Shown piece by piece: positions 34,539 through 43,801 of a stretch of 63,784 nucleotides of DNA (within the stretch, counting starts at the first letter, position 1; the number at the start of each line of letters is the position of its first letter). Both the position numbers and the translations under genes were made by a program. The stretch is from an uncultured Candidatus Pelagibacter sp. (GTDB taxonomy: Bacteria; Pseudomonadota; Alphaproteobacteria; Pelagibacterales; Pelagibacteraceae), in the NCBI GenBank assembly GCA_905620495.1, contig CAJQTK010000017.1, forward strand, positions 1-63,784. The letters are read 5' to 3'. The notes under the pieces were generated by a model. That model saw nothing but the letters and a program-made list of their open reading frames with translations, was not told the origin of the DNA and did no database searches.

Positions 34539-35082
34539 CGCACTTATAGAGGGTCATTTTGTACTTTCTTCAGGTTTGCACTCCCCAAAGTATATCCAAT
34601 GTGCGAAATTGTTAAGTTTTCCACATTTAGCAAAAGATGTTTGCTCTTCACTAGCTAAAAAAATTAAAAAAAAATTTAAGTTTATAGATTTAATTTTAGC
34701 CCCTGCAATGGGAGGGGTAATTATTGGATATGAAATTGGTAAACTCCTAAAGAAAGAAACTATATTTTGTGAAAGAGTTGATGGCAAATTTATATTAAGA
34801 AGAGGCTTTCATATTAAAAAAGGTTCAAAAGTTCTTATCATTGAAGACGTTATAACAACGGGTAAATCTGGTTTAGAGTGTGTAAAATTGATTACTAAAG
34901 CAGGCGCTAAGCTTATTGGATTTGCATCAATCATAGATAGATCAACCAAAAAATCTTTAAAGATAAAAAAAAATATTATCTCACATATGAAAATTGACGT
35001 TCCTACATTTAAAAAAAATAACCTTCCAGAGACACTTAAAAAAATACCTATTACAGTACCTGGAAGTAGATTTATAAAATGA
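34495..35082 (+). CDS. pyrE: Orotate phosphoribosyltransferase
   Basis: Makes OMP from orotate and PRPP. 195 aa with the N-terminal FVLSSGLHSPKYIQCAKLL hood, PAMGGVIIGYEIG, FCERVDGKFILRRGF and the PRPP loop VLIIEDVITTGKSG. It overlaps rsh at the start and pdxJ at the stop (ATGA), so these genes are translated as one unit. Confidence 0.95.
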   Translation: MLSHKKSLNILKKTNALIEGHFVLSSGLHSPKYIQCAKLLSFPHLAKDVCSSLAKKIKKKFKFIDLILAPAMGGVIIGYEIGKLLKKETIFCERVDGKFILRRGFHIKKGSKVLIIEDVITTGKSGLECVKLITKAGAKLIGFASIIDRSTKKSLKIKKNIISHMKIDVPTFKKNNLPETLKKIPITVPGSRFIK

Positions 35083-35798
35083 AAAGACTAGGTGTTAATA
35101 TTGATCACGTAGCAACAGTTAGAAATGCAAGAGGTTCATCTCACCCCGATCCTTTTACCATTGCTAAGCATGTCATGGAATGTGGAGCTCACTCTATTAC
35201 AATACATTTAAGAGAAGATAGAAGACACATAAGAGATTCAGACGTTCTTAAAATTTGTAAAAATAAAAAAATTATAACTAATTTAGAAATTTCATTGAAT
35301 GAAGATATATTAAAGATAGCTCTAAAAAATAAACCCAATTTTATCTGTCTAGTTCCAGAAAATAGAAAAGAGGTAACTACTGAAGGTGGTTTAAACTTAT
35401 CAAAAAACTTAAATAAAATTAGAAAAATTATTGATAAATTCAAAAAAAATAAAATTAGAACAAGTTTATTTGTTGACCCTAATTTAAATGATATCAAGAT
35501 TGCCAAAGAATTGAATGCCGACTGTGTAGAGCTACATACTGGAAAAATTTCAAATTTAGTTAAGAGTAAAAAAAATCATATTTATGAATACAATAAAATT
35601 AAGAAGTGTTGTGAACTTGCAAAAAAATTTGGGATTAAAGTTCATGCTGGTCATGGACTTGATTACAAAACTACTGCTATTTTATCTAAACTTAAAGAAA
35701 TTGAGGAATTTAACATAGGTCATTTCATTATAGGGGAATCTATAGTCCACGGTTTAAAAAACACGCTTAAAAAATTTAAAAAGATATCTAATAAATAA
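35079..35798 (+). CDS. pdxJ: Pyridoxine 5'-phosphate synthase
   Basis: Last committed step of DXP-dependent vitamin B6 synthesis. 239 aa TIM barrel: LGVNIDHVATVRNARG, ITIHLREDRRHIRD, LVPENRKEVTTEGG, VHAGHGLDYKT, FNIGHFIIGES. acpS follows after 2 nt. The pdxJ-acpS-lepB-rnc order is typical of Alphaproteobacteria. Confidence 0.97.
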   Translation: MKRLGVNIDHVATVRNARGSSHPDPFTIAKHVMECGAHSITIHLREDRRHIRDSDVLKICKNKKIITNLEISLNEDILKIALKNKPNFICLVPENRKEVTTEGGLNLSKNLNKIRKIIDKFKKNKIRTSLFVDPNLNDIKIAKELNADCVELHTGKISNLVKSKKNHIYEYNKIKKCCELAKKFGIKVHAGHGLDYKTTAILSKLKEIEEFNIGHFIIGESIVHGLKNTLKKFKKISNK

Positions 35799-35800
35799 AA

Positions 35801-36187
35801 ATGAAAATATTAGGCATAGGTGTAGATATTGTTGAAAATTCTAGAATTGGTAAATTATTAAAAAATAAACTCTTTATTAAACGTATATTTTCTAATTCAG
35901 AAATTTTAATTGCAAATAAGATAAGAGATAAAAAAGGTTATTATTCAAAAAGATTTGCTGCTAAAGAGGCTTTTGCAAAATCTATTGGAACTGGCTTTAG
36001 AGATGATCTTAACTATAACGATATATCAATAGTTAATGATAAACTTGGCAAACCATCTTTCGTAATTAACGAAAAAATAAAAAAAATTGTTAAAAAACAA
36101 TTTAAAATAACTTTGTTTAATTTCTTTCTATCAATTTCAGATGAAAAAAAATATTCTGTTGCCTACGTTATTTTACAAAAAAAATGA
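35801..36187 (+). CDS. acpS: Holo-[acyl-carrier-protein] synthase
   Basis: Attaches 4'-phosphopantetheine to ACP. 128 aa. The Mg2+ and CoA motifs GIGVDIVENSRI and KRFAAKEAFAKSIGTG are clear. It overlaps lepB by 4 nt (ATGA). Confidence 0.95.
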   Translation: MKILGIGVDIVENSRIGKLLKNKLFIKRIFSNSEILIANKIRDKKGYYSKRFAAKEAFAKSIGTGFRDDLNYNDISIVNDKLGKPSFVINEKIKKIVKKQFKITLFNFFLSISDEKKYSVAYVILQKK

Positions 36188-36921
36188 AAATAGATAAAAA
36201 TATTATAATTGATAATATCAAAACAATTTTTTATGCACTGGTTATAGCGATAGTTATAAGATCGCTCTTTATCCAACCTTTTTATATCCCTTCATCCTCA
36301 ATGGAACCAACTTTGTTAATTGGAGATAGGTTGTTTGTCACAAAATATTCATATGGATATAGTAAGCACTCGTTTCCATTTAGTCCGCCAATTATTAAAG
36401 GTAGGATATTCTCAAATTCACCAGAAACTGGCGATGTAATAGTTTTTAAGACGCCAGTAGATAACAGAACTGATTATATTAAAAGACTAGTAGGCTTACC
36501 TGGAGACGCAATTCAATTCATCAGTGGTGATATATTTTTAAACAACAATCAAATACTGAAATCTAGAATTTCTAAAACTGACATCATTTATTGTGGCAAG
36601 CAAACTATTGAAGTTAATACATTTGAGGAAAAACTTCCTAATGGAAAAACTCACAATACAGTATATTTAAAAAACTATAGTTTTCAAAATTCTGATATTT
36701 TTAACGTTCCAGAAAAACATTATTTTTTTTTAGGGGATAATAGAGACTGTTCGAAAGATAGCAGATATTTAACCAGTGTAGGCTATGTCCATGAAGATAA
36801 TTTAGTTGGCAAGGCCCAATTTATTTTTTTCTCATCTGATTTTAGAATTGGTAGCATTTTTTCTTTCTGGAAATGGCATAAAACAATCAGATTTGATAGA
36901 TTTTTTAAGAGAATTAATTAA
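36184..36921 (+). CDS. lepB: Signal peptidase I
   Basis: Inner-membrane protease that removes Sec signal peptides, for example from the exported lyases in this window. 245 aa; one N-terminal membrane helix (IFYALVIAIVIRSLFI), catalytic Ser39 in PSSSMEPTL, general-base Lys100 in DYIKRLVGLPGD, and FFLGDNRDCSKDSR. It shares one nucleotide with rnc. Confidence 0.96.
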   Translation: MKIDKNIIIDNIKTIFYALVIAIVIRSLFIQPFYIPSSSMEPTLLIGDRLFVTKYSYGYSKHSFPFSPPIIKGRIFSNSPETGDVIVFKTPVDNRTDYIKRLVGLPGDAIQFISGDIFLNNNQILKSRISKTDIIYCGKQTIEVNTFEEKLPNGKTHNTVYLKNYSFQNSDIFNVPEKHYFFLGDNRDCSKDSRYLTSVGYVHEDNLVGKAQFIFFSSDFRIGSIFSFWKWHKTIRFDRFFKRIN

Positions 36922-37589
36922 TGAAAATAAGCTCTACAAATCTTGAAAAAAAATTAAAGCTTAAGTTTACAGATCCTAAAATTTTAATAAAAAGCTTAAC
37001 TCATAAAAGTTATGACTCAAAAAATAACAACGAGAAGATTGAATTTCTAGGAGATAGAGTTTTAGGACTAATTATTGCAAAAAAATTATTAGAAATTTAT
37101 CCAGAAGAGAAGGAGGGAATATTAGATAAAAAGTTTGCATCATTAGTGAATAAAAGAAAATGTTTAGAAATTGCAAAAAAAATAGAATTAGAAAAATATA
37201 TTTTAGTTTTTAACCCTAAAAGTAAAAAGATTGTAATTGAAGATAAGATTATTGCTGATTGCTTAGAGGCATTAATTGGTGCAATTTATCTTGATAAGGG
37301 TTTAAATTTTACTGAAAAATTTATTCTTAATCTATGGAGTGAACATATTACAGCAAGTATCGTAACCCTGATTGACGCTAAGACAAAACTCCAAGAACAC
37401 TCATTGAAAGTCTTTAAAGTTTTACCTATTTATAAATTAATATCTAATACGGGTCCTCGACATAAACCATTGTTTAAAGTTGCGGTTAAATTAAAAGACA
37501 CTAAATTTTTCACAGCTCAGGGTGTCTCAAAAAAAGATGCAGAACAAAATGCTGCATCTCTATGTCTTGAAGGTGCTTTGAAAAAATGA
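36921..37589 (+). CDS. rnc: Ribonuclease III
   Basis: Cuts double-stranded RNA in rRNA and mRNA processing. 222 aa: catalytic motif NEKIEFLGDRVLGLIIAKKL, the second acidic site IIADCLEALIGAIYLD, then a C-terminal double-stranded RNA-binding domain (KTKLQEHS to DAEQNAASLCLEGAL). recO overlaps by 4 nt; era, usually between rnc and recO in related bacteria, is absent here. Confidence 0.96.
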   Translation: MKISSTNLEKKLKLKFTDPKILIKSLTHKSYDSKNNNEKIEFLGDRVLGLIIAKKLLEIYPEEKEGILDKKFASLVNKRKCLEIAKKIELEKYILVFNPKSKKIVIEDKIIADCLEALIGAIYLDKGLNFTEKFILNLWSEHITASIVTLIDAKTKLQEHSLKVFKVLPIYKLISNTGPRHKPLFKVAVKLKDTKFFTAQGVSKKDAEQNAASLCLEGALKK

Positions 37590-38266
37590 ATTGGGATGAT
37601 AGTGCATATTTAATTTCTAAAAACCGTTACAGTGAAAACTCAATAATTGCTGAAGTTTTTACAGAAAACCATGGAAAGATATCTGGAATAATCTTTGGTG
37701 GAACATCAAAGAAAATAAAAAATTATCTTCAAATAGGTAATAAAATTTACGTAAACTATAACACGAAAAGTCCTACTAGAATTGGGTATTTCAAAATAGA
37801 AATTTTAAAAGCTTTAACTCCGCTTTACTTTGATGAAAATCAAAAATTATCCTGCATCTCTTCTGCTATGCATTTGATAAAATTTCTTACAGCTGAAGCT
37901 CAATCTAATAAAGAAATATTTCTCTTAATTAATAAATTTTTTGATCAACTAACTTTAGATAATTGGATACAGGAATATATTTTTTGGGAATTAGAGTTAC
38001 TTAAATTACTAGGTTATGATCTTGAATTAAAAAATATGGTTGAAAAAGAAGTTGTAGATGACAAAATTAATTATTTCGTAAAATCATCAACTGAAAAAAA
38101 GATTATTCCAAATTTTTTAATAGATGAAAATTATGAAAATGTTGATTTAAAAAATTTACTAAAAGGTTTAAAGCTTGTTACTGATTATCTTGAAAAAAGT
38201 ATTTTAAAGCCTAATAATCTTAATTTACCAAACTCCAGAACTCATTTTGTTAATCTTTTAAAATGA
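37586..38266 (+). CDS. recO: DNA repair protein RecO
   Basis: 226 aa. The N-terminal OB fold (DDSAYLISKNRYSENSIIAE, FTENHGKISGIIFGG) is followed by the helical C-domain (WELELLKLLGYDLEL). RecO loads RecA at single-strand gaps. The Cys cluster seen in many RecO C-domains after LGYDL is not present, so zinc binding is probably lost. It converges with hemB, one base between stops. Confidence 0.88.
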   Translation: MNWDDSAYLISKNRYSENSIIAEVFTENHGKISGIIFGGTSKKIKNYLQIGNKIYVNYNTKSPTRIGYFKIEILKALTPLYFDENQKLSCISSAMHLIKFLTAEAQSNKEIFLLINKFFDQLTLDNWIQEYIFWELELLKLLGYDLELKNMVEKEVVDDKINYFVKSSTEKKIIPNFLIDENYENVDLKNLLKGLKLVTDYLEKSILKPNNLNLPNSRTHFVNLLK

Positions 38267-38267
38267 T

Positions 38268-39257
38268 TTATTTAATTAGATTATTAATTCTGTCAGCGTA
38301 GTAGCTTACTATTGCATTCGCACCAGCTCTTTTAAACGCAATCAAACTCTCTAGAACAGAGTTTTTATCAATTAAGCCTTTTTGGATACTGTTGCTAAGA
38401 AGACTATATTCACCAGATACCTGGTAAGTCAATACTGGAATTTTAAAGTTATCTTTGACAGTTTTAATTATATCTAGATAAGGCATTCCTGGCTTAACCA
38501 TAACCATGTCAGCACCTTCTTTGATGTCTAAAGCAACCTCTCTTATAGCTTCATTGCTATTTCTAAAATCCATCTGATAGTTTTTTTTATTACCTTTCAG
38601 CAAACCTTTTGAGCCAACGGCATCCCTGAAAGGACCATAAAAACTTGAGGCATATTTAACTGCATAAGAAAGTATTTGAACCATTTCGTGACCTTCTTTA
38701 TCTAATGCTTTTCTTATTTTTCCAATTCTTCCATCCATCATGTCTGATGGTGCCAGTACATCACAACCAATTTCAGCCTGTAGTAATGATTGATTTATTA
38801 AGACTTCAATAGTTTCGTCATTTAAAACGTAGTCTGATTTTATCAAGCCATCATGCCCATGTGAAGTGTAGGGGTCTAAAGCTACATCGCACATAATACC
38901 AATTTCATTTTTGTATCTTTTTTTAATATATTGAATAGCTTTGCAAACCAGATTGTCTTCATTTAGGGCTTCAGTTCCAATCTCATTTTTCATTGTTTTT
39001 TTTGTATAGGGAAACAATGCAACCATAGGTATTTTATTTTTGATTGCTCTATTAACAATAATTCCAAGTTTATCTATTGTATATCTGTATACATCTGGCA
39101 TTGTTTTAATTGATTGTTTTTTATTTTTTCCATCTATCAAGAATATAGGCAATATAAAATCACTTGCAGAAAGACTATTTTCTTGAATTAATCTTCTAGA
39201 CCAATCATTTTTTCTGCTACGTCTAAGTCTTAAACTTGGATAATTTCCTGTAATCAT
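38268..39257 (-). CDS. hemB: Delta-aminolevulinic acid dehydratase (porphobilinogen synthase)
   Basis: Condenses two ALA to porphobilinogen in heme synthesis. 329 aa. The Schiff-base Lys motif MVKPGMPYLDI and LTYQVSGEYSLL are present. The metal region reads CDVALDPYTSHGHDG, with Asp where zinc enzymes have Cys, so this is the Mg2+-dependent, zinc-independent form. N-terminal RLRRSRKNDWSRRL is the usual arm. Confidence 0.96.
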   Translation of the reverse strand: MITGNYPSLRLRRSRKNDWSRRLIQENSLSASDFILPIFLIDGKNKKQSIKTMPDVYRYTIDKLGIIVNRAIKNKIPMVALFPYTKKTMKNEIGTEALNEDNLVCKAIQYIKKRYKNEIGIMCDVALDPYTSHGHDGLIKSDYVLNDETIEVLINQSLLQAEIGCDVLAPSDMMDGRIGKIRKALDKEGHEMVQILSYAVKYASSFYGPFRDAVGSKGLLKGNKKNYQMDFRNSNEAIREVALDIKEGADMVMVKPGMPYLDIIKTVKDNFKIPVLTYQVSGEYSLLSNSIQKGLIDKNSVLESLIAFKRAGANAIVSYYADRINNLIK

Positions 39258-39330
39258 AATTTAATTTATTTATATAATGCGACAAATGTAATATACAAAT
39301 ATAACTTAAAAAGAGTATTAAACAAACATT

Positions 39331-39921
39331 ATGACACTAGATTTTTCAGATTTTGAAAAGCAAGATATTAATTTTGATATTAACGAGCTTCAAAAGGCAT
39401 ATAAAGAAATTTTAAAGATTAAAAATTTTGACGGACCAGAAGGAATATCAAATTTTGGTGCTATTTCATTAACACAAATACCAGGTGACCCTGATTCAAT
39501 TAAAGGGCACAAAGCCAGAGGAATTTTTTGGACTAAGCCTGATTCAACAGGCAAGGAAGTTGTTAGAGATGTTAATATCGATGAAGCTGCTTACTCAGAA
39601 TTTATAGAAGATTATAAAAATACTTACTTTAAAGAAGTGTTTGATGTCCTTTCTTCAAAATATAAATTAGGTAGAGTTAGAATTTTATTAAAAGAACCAA
39701 GGTCAACATTAAGTTGGCATAGAGATCCAGAGCCAAGACTGCATATACCGTTAATTACAAATTCTGGTTGTTTGATGGTTATAGACAACGTTGCAAAACA
39801 TATGCCTGCAGATGGATCTGTATGGGTTACTAATAATACAAAATATCACAATGCTTTTAATGGAGGTGAAGAAAATAGAGTTCACTTAGTTGCATGTGTT
39901 TTAGATTATAAGTTTAATTAG
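39331..39921 (+). CDS. Aspartyl/asparaginyl beta-hydroxylase-like 2-oxoglutarate dioxygenase
   Basis: 196 aa. The C-terminal half carries the Fe(II) triad His130 and Asp132 (SWHRDPEPRLHIPL) plus His173 (KYHNAFNGG), and Arg183 in ENRVHLV is placed to bind 2-oxoglutarate. The layout matches the Asp_Arg_Hydrox family. The substrate may be a protein side chain or a small molecule; nothing in the context decides. The next gene (rpiB) follows with 1 nt between. Confidence 0.8.
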   Translation: MTLDFSDFEKQDINFDINELQKAYKEILKIKNFDGPEGISNFGAISLTQIPGDPDSIKGHKARGIFWTKPDSTGKEVVRDVNIDEAAYSEFIEDYKNTYFKEVFDVLSSKYKLGRVRILLKEPRSTLSWHRDPEPRLHIPLITNSGCLMVIDNVAKHMPADGSVWVTNNTKYHNAFNGGEENRVHLVACVLDYKFN

Positions 39922-39922
39922 T

Positions 39923-40348
39923 TTGAAAAAAATATTCTTATCATCTGATCATGCTGGTTATAAATTAAAAGAGATAATCAAACTTCATTTAGATAAAAAA
40001 AATATCAAATATACAGACTTAGGTCCCTATAATGATGATAGGGTTGATTATCCTGATTATGCTCATAAAGTAGCTAAAAAAGTTAAGACCAATAACAATC
40101 ATGCGGGGATATTAGTTTGTGGTTCGGGGATGGGTATGAATATTGCCGCAAATAGACACAAAAATATACGAGCCGCCCAATGTTTTAATTTAAAATCTAC
40201 AAAATTATCAAGATTGCATAACGATGCAAATATCATTACATTGGGTTCAAGACTACTTACTAAAAAAAATGCTTTAAATTGCGTCAGTGTTTTTTTAAAT
40301 ACAAAATTTGAAGGTGGAAGACACGCAAAAAGAATTAAAAAAATTTAA
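39923..40348 (+). CDS. rpiB: Ribose 5-phosphate isomerase B
   Basis: Interconverts ribose 5-phosphate and ribulose 5-phosphate. 141 aa with [15 protein letters not shown] at the start and [20 protein letters not shown] around the active Cys. It uses a TTG start (39923), 1 nt after the previous stop. The alphaproteobacterial order rpiB-glyA-nrdR-ribD is preserved. Confidence 0.94.
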   Translation: MKKIFLSSDHAGYKLKEIIKLHLDKKNIKYTDLGPYNDDRVDYPDYAHKVAKKVKTNNNHAGILVCGSGMGMNIAANRHKNIRAAQCFNLKSTKLSRLHNDANIITLGSRLLTKKNALNCVSVFLNTKFEGGRHAKRIKKI

Positions 40349-40350
40349 TT

Positions 40351-41661
40351 ATGTCTAGTGAAAAAAATTATTTAAACGATAGTTATAAAAGTTTTTTTGA
40401 AGATAGTTTATCCGTAACTGATCCAGAACTACACAAAGCAATCGGTGATGAGTTAAAAAGACAACAACAGCATATTGAATTAATTGCTTCTGAAAATATT
40501 GTTTCACAAGCTGTTCTAGAAGCACAAGGTTCTGTTTTAACAAACAAATATGCCGAGGGATATCCTGGGAAAAGATACTACAACGGATGTGAGCACGTTG
40601 ATGTTGCTGAAAACTTAGCTATTGAGAGACTAAAAAAATTATTTAATTGTGAGTTTGCTAATGTTCAGCCTCATTCAGGAGCCCAAGCTAATGGAGCTGT
40701 ATTCTTAGCTTTATTAAACCCTGGTGATACATTTTTAGGTATGAGTTTAAACTCTGGAGGTCACATTACTCACGGATTAAAAATATCAATGTCGGGTAAG
40801 TGGTTCAATCCAATAGGTTATGACGTTGATAAACAATCTGAACTTATTGATTATGATAACGTTGAAAAGCTTGCTTTAGAACATAAGCCTAAACTTATAA
40901 TCGCTGGTGGAAGTGCTTATTCTAGAGTAATTGATTTCAAAAGATTTAGAGAAATTGCGGATAAAGTTGGAGCTTATCTTATGGTAGATATGGCTCACTT
41001 TTCTGGTTTAGTTGCAGGTAAAGGCTATCCTAACCCTTGTGAATATGCTCACGTTGTAACCTCTACAACTCACAAAGTTTTTAGAAGTGCAAGAGGTGGA
41101 ATTATTTTAACAAATCAAGAAGATCTTGCTAAAAAATTTAATACAGCAGTATTTCCAGGTTATCAAGGTGGACCTTTAATGCACATCATTGCAGCAAAAG
41201 CCGCAGGTTTTTTGGAAGCATTAAGACCTGATTTTGAAATTTATATAAAATCTGTTTTAGCAAACGCTAAAATTTTATCGGAGACACTTAAAAATAATGG
41301 ATTTAAAATTTATTCTGATGGCACAGATACACATTTAATGCTTGTAGATTTAAGGCCTTTTAATGTTAAGGGTAATTCAGCTGCAGAAAGTCTTTCTAAT
41401 GCTAATATTACTTGTAACAAAAATGGAATACCTTTTGATTTAGAGAAACCAATGATCACATCAGGAATAAGACTAGGAACTCAAGCAGCAACCACAAGAG
41501 GTTTCGGATTAAAAGAATTTCAAAAAGTGGGTGAGTTAATAACTAAAGTTGTTAAAGGTTTGTCTGAAAACTCCGATGATAATAGTAAAATTGAAGAAGA
41601 GGTTAGAAATGAAGTTATAGAACTTACTTCATCTTTTCCAATATATAAAAATTTAAAATAA
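40351..41661 (+). CDS. glyA: Serine hydroxymethyltransferase
   Basis: Interconverts serine and glycine with tetrahydrofolate. 436 aa PLP enzyme: [29 protein letters not shown], and PLP-Lys242 in [14 protein letters not shown]. It can use glycine and methylene-THF from sarcosine oxidase encoded at 23.4-28.5 kb. It shares its last base with the nrdR start. Confidence 0.98.
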   Translation: MSSEKNYLNDSYKSFFEDSLSVTDPELHKAIGDELKRQQQHIELIASENIVSQAVLEAQGSVLTNKYAEGYPGKRYYNGCEHVDVAENLAIERLKKLFNCEFANVQPHSGAQANGAVFLALLNPGDTFLGMSLNSGGHITHGLKISMSGKWFNPIGYDVDKQSELIDYDNVEKLALEHKPKLIIAGGSAYSRVIDFKRFREIADKVGAYLMVDMAHFSGLVAGKGYPNPCEYAHVVTSTTHKVFRSARGGIILTNQEDLAKKFNTAVFPGYQGGPLMHIIAAKAAGFLEALRPDFEIYIKSVLANAKILSETLKNNGFKIYSDGTDTHLMLVDLRPFNVKGNSAAESLSNANITCNKNGIPFDLEKPMITSGIRLGTQAATTRGFGLKEFQKVGELITKVVKGLSENSDDNSKIEEEVRNEVIELTSSFPIYKNLK

Positions 41662-42119
41662 TGATTTGTTCAATTTGTAAAAAAGGTGAAACATCAGTAG
41701 TAGACTCTAGACCTACAGAGGATGGAACAGCAATAAGACGAAGAAGACTTTGTGTGTGTGGAGCAAGATTCACCACATTTGAGAGAGTTCAGTTTAGAGA
41801 AATAATGGTTGTTAAAAAGAATGGAAGAAAATCATCTTTTGATAGAGATAAACTGTCAAAATCAATTTATATTGCCCTTAAGAAGAGACCAATAGATACG
41901 GAAACTGCAGAAAAATTTATAAGCAAAATCTCAAGGGCTTTAGAAGAGCTTGGACAGAGCGAAATTTCTTCAAATATCATAGGAACTATGGTTATGGAAG
42001 GTTTAAAAGAGCTTGACCCTGTTGCTTATGTAAGGTTTGCATCAGTTTATAGAAATTTTAGAGAAGAAAAAGATTTCGTACAATTCGTGGACAAATTAGA
42101 TGTCTACAAGAAAAGATAA
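41661..42119 (+). CDS. nrdR: Transcriptional repressor NrdR
   Basis: Represses ribonucleotide reductase genes when dATP/ATP is high. 152 aa: zinc ribbon ([18 protein letters not shown]), the RRRRLC arm, and an ATP-cone ([20 protein letters not shown]). The second zinc knuckle reads LCVCGARF, i.e. CxC rather than the usual CxxC, one residue shorter than normal. It overlaps ribD by 20 nt. Confidence 0.95.
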   Translation: MICSICKKGETSVVDSRPTEDGTAIRRRRLCVCGARFTTFERVQFREIMVVKKNGRKSSFDRDKLSKSIYIALKKRPIDTETAEKFISKISRALEELGQSEISSNIIGTMVMEGLKELDPVAYVRFASVYRNFREEKDFVQFVDKLDVYKKR

Positions 42120-43206
42120 ATTTTCCAAAAAAGATAAAAAATATATGAGTCTTGCTTTAACTTTAGCAAGTGCAAGACATGGACTTACAGGTAAAAACCC
42201 ATCCGTAGGGTGTGTGATTGTTAAAAATGATGAGATTATTTCCATAGGTCAAACTGGTTATAATGGAAGACCACATGCAGAATATAACGCAATTAAAAAT
42301 TCTAATGAAGCTTTAGAAGGTTCAACTATGTATGTAACGCTTGAGCCATGTAATCATTATGGACAAACACCACCTTGTACTAAAGAAATTATTAAAAATA
42401 ACATAAGTAAAATCATCTATTCTGTAAATGATGTAGATGAAAAAGTTAAAGGAAAAAGTCTTAAAATTTTAAAGTCAAAAAATATTATTGTTAAAAAAGG
42501 TTTACTTCATGAAGAGATAACTGATTTTTATAAGTCATATTTTTTTAATAGAAAAAATAAAATACCTTATGTTACTGGTAAAGTTGCAATTTCAAAAAAT
42601 TATTTAATTTATAGTAAGGGGACAAAAAGAATTACTGATATTCACTCAGATAAATTGACACATTTCTTAAGATATAAAAATGATTCATTGATGATTTCAT
42701 ATAAAACTTTGAATCAAGATAATCCCAAGTTAGATTGTAGACTTAAGGGTTTGAACAAATTTTCACCAAAAAGAATTATTTTAGATAATAAATTGGAAAT
42801 GAATACCAACTCTTATATTTTTAGAACTGCCAATAAGGACAATACCATCATTTTCTACAAAAATGCTATCAAGGCAAAGATTTCAGTCTTTAAAAAAAAG
42901 CGTATTTGTTTAATAAAGTCCAATTTATCAAAAAATGGACATTTTGATATTAAGGTAATTCTTAAGAAGCTTTATGACCTAGGTTGCAGAAACCTGCTTG
43001 TTGAGGGTGGTAATGATTTATCTAAAAATATTATTAAAAAGAAATTGTTTAATCAGTTTTATCTTTTTAAAAGTCCCAAAAATTTATCAAAATTAGTAGC
43101 TTATAAAGACTTTAATTGCTTTAAAGACTTGTCACAAAAATATAGAAATAAAAAAAAAATAAAAACAAAATTAGGAAAAGATTCAATTACAATCTATAAA
43201 AAATAA
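42100..43206 (+). CDS. ribD: Riboflavin biosynthesis deaminase/reductase RibD
   Basis: Deaminates and then reduces the pyrimidine intermediate of riboflavin synthesis. 368 aa: an N-terminal deaminase with HAEYNAI and [16 protein letters not shown] (zinc ligands), and a C-terminal RibD_C reductase domain with [11 protein letters not shown] and [11 protein letters not shown]. The reductase half looks diverged but keeps the EGG motif. Operon with ribE, ribB and ribH. Confidence 0.95.
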   Translation: MSTRKDKFSKKDKKYMSLALTLASARHGLTGKNPSVGCVIVKNDEIISIGQTGYNGRPHAEYNAIKNSNEALEGSTMYVTLEPCNHYGQTPPCTKEIIKNNISKIIYSVNDVDEKVKGKSLKILKSKNIIVKKGLLHEEITDFYKSYFFNRKNKIPYVTGKVAISKNYLIYSKGTKRITDIHSDKLTHFLRYKNDSLMISYKTLNQDNPKLDCRLKGLNKFSPKRIILDNKLEMNTNSYIFRTANKDNTIIFYKNAIKAKISVFKKKRICLIKSNLSKNGHFDIKVILKKLYDLGCRNLLVEGGNDLSKNIIKKKLFNQFYLFKSPKNLSKLVAYKDFNCFKDLSQKYRNKKKIKTKLGKDSITIYKK

Positions 43207-43207
43207 T

Positions 43208-43801
43208 ATGTTTAATGGAATAATATTTAATCAAGGGGTAATTACAAAAATTCAAAAAAGACCCAAAGGCATTAATATTTTTGTAAAATCAGACTTAAAA
43301 TTAATAAAGAAAGATATTGGAGTTTCAGTTTCATGTGATGGTGTTTGCTTAACATTAATAACCATTTCAGGAAAAGTATTGGAATTTTACCTCTCTGATG
43401 AGACTATTCAGAGATCAAAATTTAAGTTTTTAAAAGTTAAAAATAAAATTAACCTCGAATTGCCTTTAAAGTATGGTCAAAAAATATCTGGTCATATTTG
43501 TCAAGGTCACATTGATACTGTTGGTAAAATTTCAAATATTAAAATAATTGATAAATCTTATTTATTTGAATTGGAGATTGTTAAAAAAGAAAGAATAAAC
43601 TTAGTTGAAAAAGCATCAGTTTGTGTAAACGGTATTTCTCTTACAATTTCTAAGTTAACAAAAAAAGGTTTTCAATTATGGGTTATTCCGCATACATTTA
43701 AACTTACAAATTTATCCACATTAAAGAAAAATAGTACAGTTAATATAGAGATAGATATCTTATCTAAATACGTTAGAAATTATTTTAATGAAAAAAAATA
43801 A
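43208..43801 (+). CDS. ribE: Riboflavin synthase alpha subunit
   Basis: Dismutates two lumazines to riboflavin. 197 aa made of two barrel repeats: MFNGIIFNQGVITKIQK with VSCDGVCLTL, then KISGHICQGHIDTVGKI with VCVNGISLTI. It overlaps the ribB-type gene by 14 nt. Confidence 0.95.
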   Translation: MFNGIIFNQGVITKIQKRPKGINIFVKSDLKLIKKDIGVSVSCDGVCLTLITISGKVLEFYLSDETIQRSKFKFLKVKNKINLELPLKYGQKISGHICQGHIDTVGKISNIKIIDKSYLFELEIVKKERINLVEKASVCVNGISLTISKLTKKGFQLWVIPHTFKLTNLSTLKKNSTVNIEIDILSKYVRNYFNEKK

